64,000 nucleotides of DNA, from positions 358,013 to 422,012 of the forward strand of contig NZ_JAGZMO010000001.1 in the NCBI RefSeq assembly GCF_018364065.1. Direction: 5' to 3'. Shown here piece by piece: positions 60,902-64,000 of this stretch (position 1 is its first letter; each line of letters starts with the position of its first letter). Made by a program: the position numbers and the translations under genes. Source of the stretch: Veillonella sp. Its GTDB lineage: Bacteria > Bacillota > Negativicutes > Veillonellales > Veillonellaceae. Below the pieces are notes generated by a model. It was not told the origin of the DNA and searched no databases. It saw nothing but the letters and a program-made list of their open reading frames with translations.

Positions 60902-60968
60902 AGAAAATCCCCCTTTGTTCTCTTAACAATATCCTATCTTCCCCCAAAGAAGATAATAAATTGTTACG

Positions 60969-60998
60969 ATTATAGCACAAAAGAGTGCATTTATACAA
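60969..60998 (-). promoter_or_regulatory. Promoter of the PheC-like gene
   Basis: Minus strand TTGTAT (60998-60993), 18-bp spacer, TATAAT (60974-60969). The -35 lies in the loop of the upstream terminator hairpin. Confidence 0.5.
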
Positions 60999-61016
60999 TA
61001 CATAAATGCACTCTCT
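60980..61016 (-). terminator. Terminator of the tannase-like gene
   Basis: Perfect 12-bp arms AGAGTGCATTTA (60982-60993) and TAAATGCACTCT (61003-61014), then TTTGTG in minus sense. Confidence 0.75.
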
Positions 61017-61136
61017 AGGGATTTCTCTTTATATAGAACTACCTCTACTAAAATTAATCGTTAAACGATTTTCGTAAAAAGCGCTTGTCAAAACAACGTT
61101 ATAAGCTCACATGAGCTTACATAAGTTCGCATAAGC

Positions 61137-62801
61137 TTACTTTTCAGCCACTACTTTATCAATCCAGTCGAAAAGCTCTTTCAGATCATAATCGCCGGAG
61201 TGTCCTACGCCCCAAGGCATAGAGAAGTCCACATCATAACCGTAGTTTGATAGGCGTGTTGCCACGATTAGAGGTACTGCCATAGACGTATTATTATCTT
61301 GTTCACCATAGCGAATGCGCCAATGTTGTGTTTGTCCGCTCTGTTCAGGAGTACCATTCGGTTTAATATAATTCAGAGGATTCATCATTTTAACAATATG
61401 GCTATCTGCAACAGAAGTACCGTCTCCATAGGCAGAGGCAAATTGCGTAAAGTGTTGATTATCTACCGTAGCGGTACCAAATAAGTTGTTCTCACCTGTT
61501 GAATTGTTACGAGCGTCAAAAGCACCGGGTGCTTTCATGCGGCCTACAGCCTTATTGTAAGCAGCCCAGTCCACATCAACAATCTTCTGAGGATTTTTCG
61601 TGTCATATATTAAATAGGAAGCACCGGAAATATCTGTACCGGATGCCTTTGCCTTGTCTGCACTGTCAATAATAAATGATTTGGCATAGTTCATAAAGGA
61701 GCCTTCCCCTTTATAATCCATCGTCAAAGATTGCCCCTTCCCATCTTTCAAATTCAGGCTGTTTACATACATTGGGAAGTTATTTTTTAACATAGAGCTA
61801 TAAAGGATATCATCATCGGTCAAAACAGTGGTTTCACCACCTTGTTGAGGGCCAGGCATCGGCATTACTTCACTGCCTAATGAAGGATCAGGCGGTTCCA
61901 TTTGCCCTCCAAAGGACGGCATACCCGTATAGGAGTTAACACCGTTGTAAGACCATTCATAGGCCATATCTGCATGGTCCAAATCGGTTATAGGGCAATA
62001 CGCGGAAACAGCAAAAATATCATTTCGAGTATCAGCAGCACCGATGGCGGAAAGGTATGGTGCATAATCCGCGGAATTGCCACTGGCTCCCAACAGCAAT
62101 GATAAAGCCCCGCCAGCACTGGTGCCGTTAGAGATTATACGGTTTGCATCACCCGGCATAATCGCGTCATTTTTATGTAAATAAGCCGCTGCGGCCTTCA
62201 AATCCACGATAGCCGCCGGTGCTTTCCCATAATACACGCCTTCATCGGTTTCATTACTGCGACCGCGTGCAGCCGGTGCCGCCACTACAAGGCCTCGTGA
62301 CAAGGCATATAGAACGGCATTCGGTTCACCACTCTTGGAGACAGTCGGTGTAGCCGCTTTCCCCGGACGATAGCCTCCTACTGAGTTTGGCAAGAAAATC
62401 GGCGCCGTATCTGCCGTGTATTTGCCGTCTTTTTCCTGATGGAAATAGGCCTCCGGAATATATATGTTCATAGACTGATACGTTGTATCTACCGGATTCG
62501 AAACGTATGGCACATTTTCATAGGCTCGGAATGTAATCTCTTTGCCGTCCACCGACATCGTCCGTGTTTCATACGTAAGATTTTCAAAATTTAAAGAATC
62601 CATAGTATTTACTCCACCGTTACTGTTACCGGCAGTATTTAGAACAGATCCTGTGCTGCTGATTTTATCGGCTATATTAGTAGTATTAGCAGTATCTGCA
62701 GCTCCGACTGACCCGATAATACTTCCCACAGTCAAAACGGTTCCCATTAAAATCACGCAGCGTAACGCTTTTTTGTACGATGAATGACCGGCTATTTTCA
62801 T
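61137..62801 (-). CDS. Secreted tannase-like alpha/beta hydrolase (subtype B tannase family)
   Basis: 554 residues. Signal peptide at the N-terminus (SYKKALRCVILMGTVLTVGS), a short Asn/Thr/Ser linker, then an alpha/beta hydrolase of the tannase family. Nucleophile elbow SNGTSAGGALS (about residue 225); late catalytic His in PWGVGHSGDYDL, with an Asp expected in the region before it. Bacterial subtype B tannases split galloyl esters of plant polyphenols; related members act on other aryl esters. A Pro/Gly/Met-rich insertion (about 300-325) looks like a lid loop. ATG with GGAAGGAGC. Single gene with its own terminator. The substrate is inferred from family only. Confidence 0.82.
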   Translation of the reverse strand: MKIAGHSSYKKALRCVILMGTVLTVGSIIGSVGAADTANTTNIADKISSTGSVLNTAGNSNGGVNTMDSLNFENLTYETRTMSVDGKEITFRAYENVPYVSNPVDTTYQSMNIYIPEAYFHQEKDGKYTADTAPIFLPNSVGGYRPGKAATPTVSKSGEPNAVLYALSRGLVVAAPAARGRSNETDEGVYYGKAPAAIVDLKAAAAYLHKNDAIMPGDANRIISNGTSAGGALSLLLGASGNSADYAPYLSAIGAADTRNDIFAVSAYCPITDLDHADMAYEWSYNGVNSYTGMPSFGGQMEPPDPSLGSEVMPMPGPQQGGETTVLTDDDILYSSMLKNNFPMYVNSLNLKDGKGQSLTMDYKGEGSFMNYAKSFIIDSADKAKASGTDISGASYLIYDTKNPQKIVDVDWAAYNKAVGRMKAPGAFDARNNSTGENNLFGTATVDNQHFTQFASAYGDGTSVADSHIVKMMNPLNYIKPNGTPEQSGQTQHWRIRYGEQDNNTSMAVPLIVATRLSNYGYDVDFSMPWGVGHSGDYDLKELFDWIDKVVAEK

Positions 62802-62933
62802 AATTCACGCGCTCCTTCCAAAGAACTTTTTGCTTATCACATAAAATTATATTCTTTCTTTAATTGTATTGAGTCTTATTATAAAGTTCAATGGTAAAAA
62901 GTGGATGAATAAAGAAAACTTCAATAAAAATAA

Positions 62934-62998
62934 AAAAACTATTGCTATCTTAACTCCTGACTAATTAATTTAGAGTTTCCCAATAGCAATAGTTTTTT
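62934..62998 (-). terminator. Terminator downstream of the lipoprotein gene
   Basis: Perfect 16-bp arms AAAAAACTATTGCTAT (62934-62949) and ATAGCAATAGTTTTTT (62983-62998), with an inner partial pairing. T-runs on both sides make it bidirectional. About 100 bp after the lipoprotein stop. Confidence 0.8.
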
Positions 62999-63051
62999 AT
63001 ATAAATGTGGACTTATTAATATAAGTTTAAGTGTCTATATCTTTAAATCCA

Positions 63052-63104
63052 TATTAAGTTATTACTCGTTATTAAGTTATTACTCGCTATTAAATTATTA
63101 CTCA
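63052..63104. repeat. Three 18-bp tandem repeats overlapping the lipoprotein stop codon
   Basis: TATTAAGTTATTACTCG at 63052 and 63070, and TATTAAATTATTACTCA at 63088 (period 18). The third copy contains the stop and last codons of the lipoprotein gene. Confidence 0.85.
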
Positions 63105-63664
63105 TCTTTTATCAATTGTAAAAAATTACCATTTGAGTCAAAAATAGCCGTGCATTTTTCTTTAGACCCTTTAATTCCAATATAAGCTTTATGTTGTTTT
63201 TCATAACTATCGAAAAGATAAACTAAGCTTTTTTCAACTTTACCGTTTTCAATCGTTTTTGCTTTTTCTTCGGCCACTTTATAAATCTCAGGAACTTTAC
63301 TGAAGTCGATAGTGTCTATTGGTATAATATGATCTTTCACAACAAGATTGCCTGAATATTTATCAGGTTCAGGATCACTCCATTTACCCTTCTGATAGAA
63401 ATAATTATTAACCTTGTCATCAGTTCCGGGAACGAGAATCTGAATATCAATTCTATCTTTTATATCTTCATACTCCATAATGACTACATGGTTGAATATC
63501 TGAATATCTTTCCCCTTTAATTCAGGTCGCTCTTTTAGTTCTGCAATAGCCTTAGCCGCCAAGCCCGGTTCAGTAAATATGTCTTTACTGCCACTGTCAG
63601 CACCACATCCTAAAATAGCCAATGTAGCGATAAGCATGAAAACAATCCCTAATAACCGTCTCAT
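63098..63664 (-). CDS. Putative lipoprotein of unknown function
   Basis: 188 residues from the ATG at 63664 (AGGAGG 6 bp upstream); an ATG one codon earlier is too close to the Shine-Dalgarno but possible. Lipoprotein signal peptide with lipobox AILGC near residue 20, so the mature protein should carry a lipid anchor made by Lgt. The rest is a soluble, charged domain of about 165 residues with beta-strand-like stretches (HVVIMEYEDIKDRIDIQILV, KSLVYLFDSY, KAYIGIKG, CTAIFDSNGNFLQLIKDE). No family was recognised. The gene is AT-rich compared with the housekeeping blocks. Confidence 0.8.
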   Translation of the reverse strand: MRRLLGIVFMLIATLAILGCGADSGSKDIFTEPGLAAKAIAELKERPELKGKDIQIFNHVVIMEYEDIKDRIDIQILVPGTDDKVNNYFYQKGKWSDPEPDKYSGNLVVKDHIIPIDTIDFSKVPEIYKVAEEKAKTIENGKVEKSLVYLFDSYEKQHKAYIGIKGSKEKCTAIFDSNGNFLQLIKDE

Positions 63665-63826
63665 CATACCCCTCCTAAAATATAAAAAAAAATAACACTA
63701 ACTACTTTCATAATATAGTATTTCAAGAAATTATGCCATATATTTAGGAATAATGAGGAATGTAATTCAAACAATTACTATTGATTAATTTTGATAAATT
63801 ATAAAAAATTTTACACTATTCTTTTA

Positions 63827-63910
63827 ATTTTTAAACTAAATTTAGATATTTTTAAACTGTCTTAGACATTTTTAATCATCTTAAATAATTTTTAGCTATC
63901 TTAGACAGTT
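63827..63910. repeat. Four degenerate 20-bp repeats
   Basis: ATTTTTAAACTGTCTTAGAC-like units start at 63827, 63848, 63868 and 63888. Confidence 0.65.
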
Positions 63911-63915
63911 GATTC

Positions 63916-64000
63916 ATTACAAATTACAACTTACAACTTACAACTTACAACTTACAACTTACAACTTACAACTTACAACTTACAACTTACAACTTACAAC
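63916..64000. repeat. Heptanucleotide tandem array (CTTACAA)n, continues past the window
   Basis: Two ATTACAA units (63916-63929) and then just over ten perfect CTTACAA units up to the last base. Copy number beyond the window is unknown. Confidence 0.95.

Larger units (their letters stand above)
63668..64000. other. AT-rich repeat-filled right edge
   Basis: 333 bp without a visible gene. It holds four 20-bp degenerate repeats (63827-63910) followed by a 7-bp tandem array that runs off the window. Confidence 0.7.

Noticed and set aside
1..64000. Prophage, insertion sequence, tRNA or rRNA genes
   Set aside because: I looked for transposase, integrase and structural phage proteins and for tRNA-like cloverleaf ends in the gaps and saw none; a tRNA or covariance-model search would settle this.

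Overview
The window reads as a low-to-mid GC Firmicutes-lineage chromosome, most probably a member of the Negativicutes (Veillonella or a close relative). I infer this from the gene content. Firmicutes-type housekeeping blocks (rplS / rbgA-rnhB; yraN-comM-dprA-topA-trmFO-hslV-hslU; glyQ-glyS; recO-corC-era-ybeY-phoH) sit beside envelope genes rich in Ala/Thr/Ser linkers. No 16S rRNA, tRNA, phage gene, transposase or CRISPR array was seen, so the genus is an inference.

Layout. 1-7550 (minus): an operon of one Sel1-repeat protein, one dynamin-like GTPase fused to Sel1 repeats, and two further dynamin-like GTPases, the last running off the left edge. It is the best candidate for an undescribed system. 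7950-13611 (minus): leuS, a secreted GH18-like protein and pheA. 13746-15686 (plus): lgt with a long low-complexity tail, and an iron-sulfur flavoprotein. 15877-18622 (minus) with a divergent LysR gene at 18943-19884: an MFS efflux-type pump, a membrane-anchored flavodoxin and a ferric-reductase-like heme membrane protein. 20175-29265 (minus): the competence / topoisomerase / tRNA-modification / HslUV block. 29754-43151 (minus): ribosome assembly, glycyl-tRNA synthetase, recombination, rRNA maturation and two radical-SAM genes.

43404-50688: accessory genes. They include a 735-residue coiled-coil protein with a HEPN-like Rx4H motif, a histidine phosphatase, a fosmidomycin-resistance-type MFS pump, nadE and a GNAT acetyltransferase. 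50839-59762 (minus): a catabolic cluster (DeoR repressor, aldo/keto reductase, PfkB kinase, class II aldolase, and two Zn-dehydrogenase + MFS transporter pairs). Its logic is uptake of an unphosphorylated polyol or sugar, oxidation, phosphorylation and aldol cleavage. 60101-63664 (minus): an exported cyclohexadienyl-dehydratase-like protein, a tannase-like secreted esterase and a lipoprotein. The last 1 kb is packed with short tandem repeats, ending in a 7-bp repeat that continues past the window.

Most transcription is on the minus strand. Intrinsic terminators and several near-consensus promoters can be read directly. In two places the -35 box of a gene lies inside the terminator hairpin of the gene before it. 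Some start codons were moved downstream of the longest reading frame because a clear Shine-Dalgarno sequence favours the shorter product.
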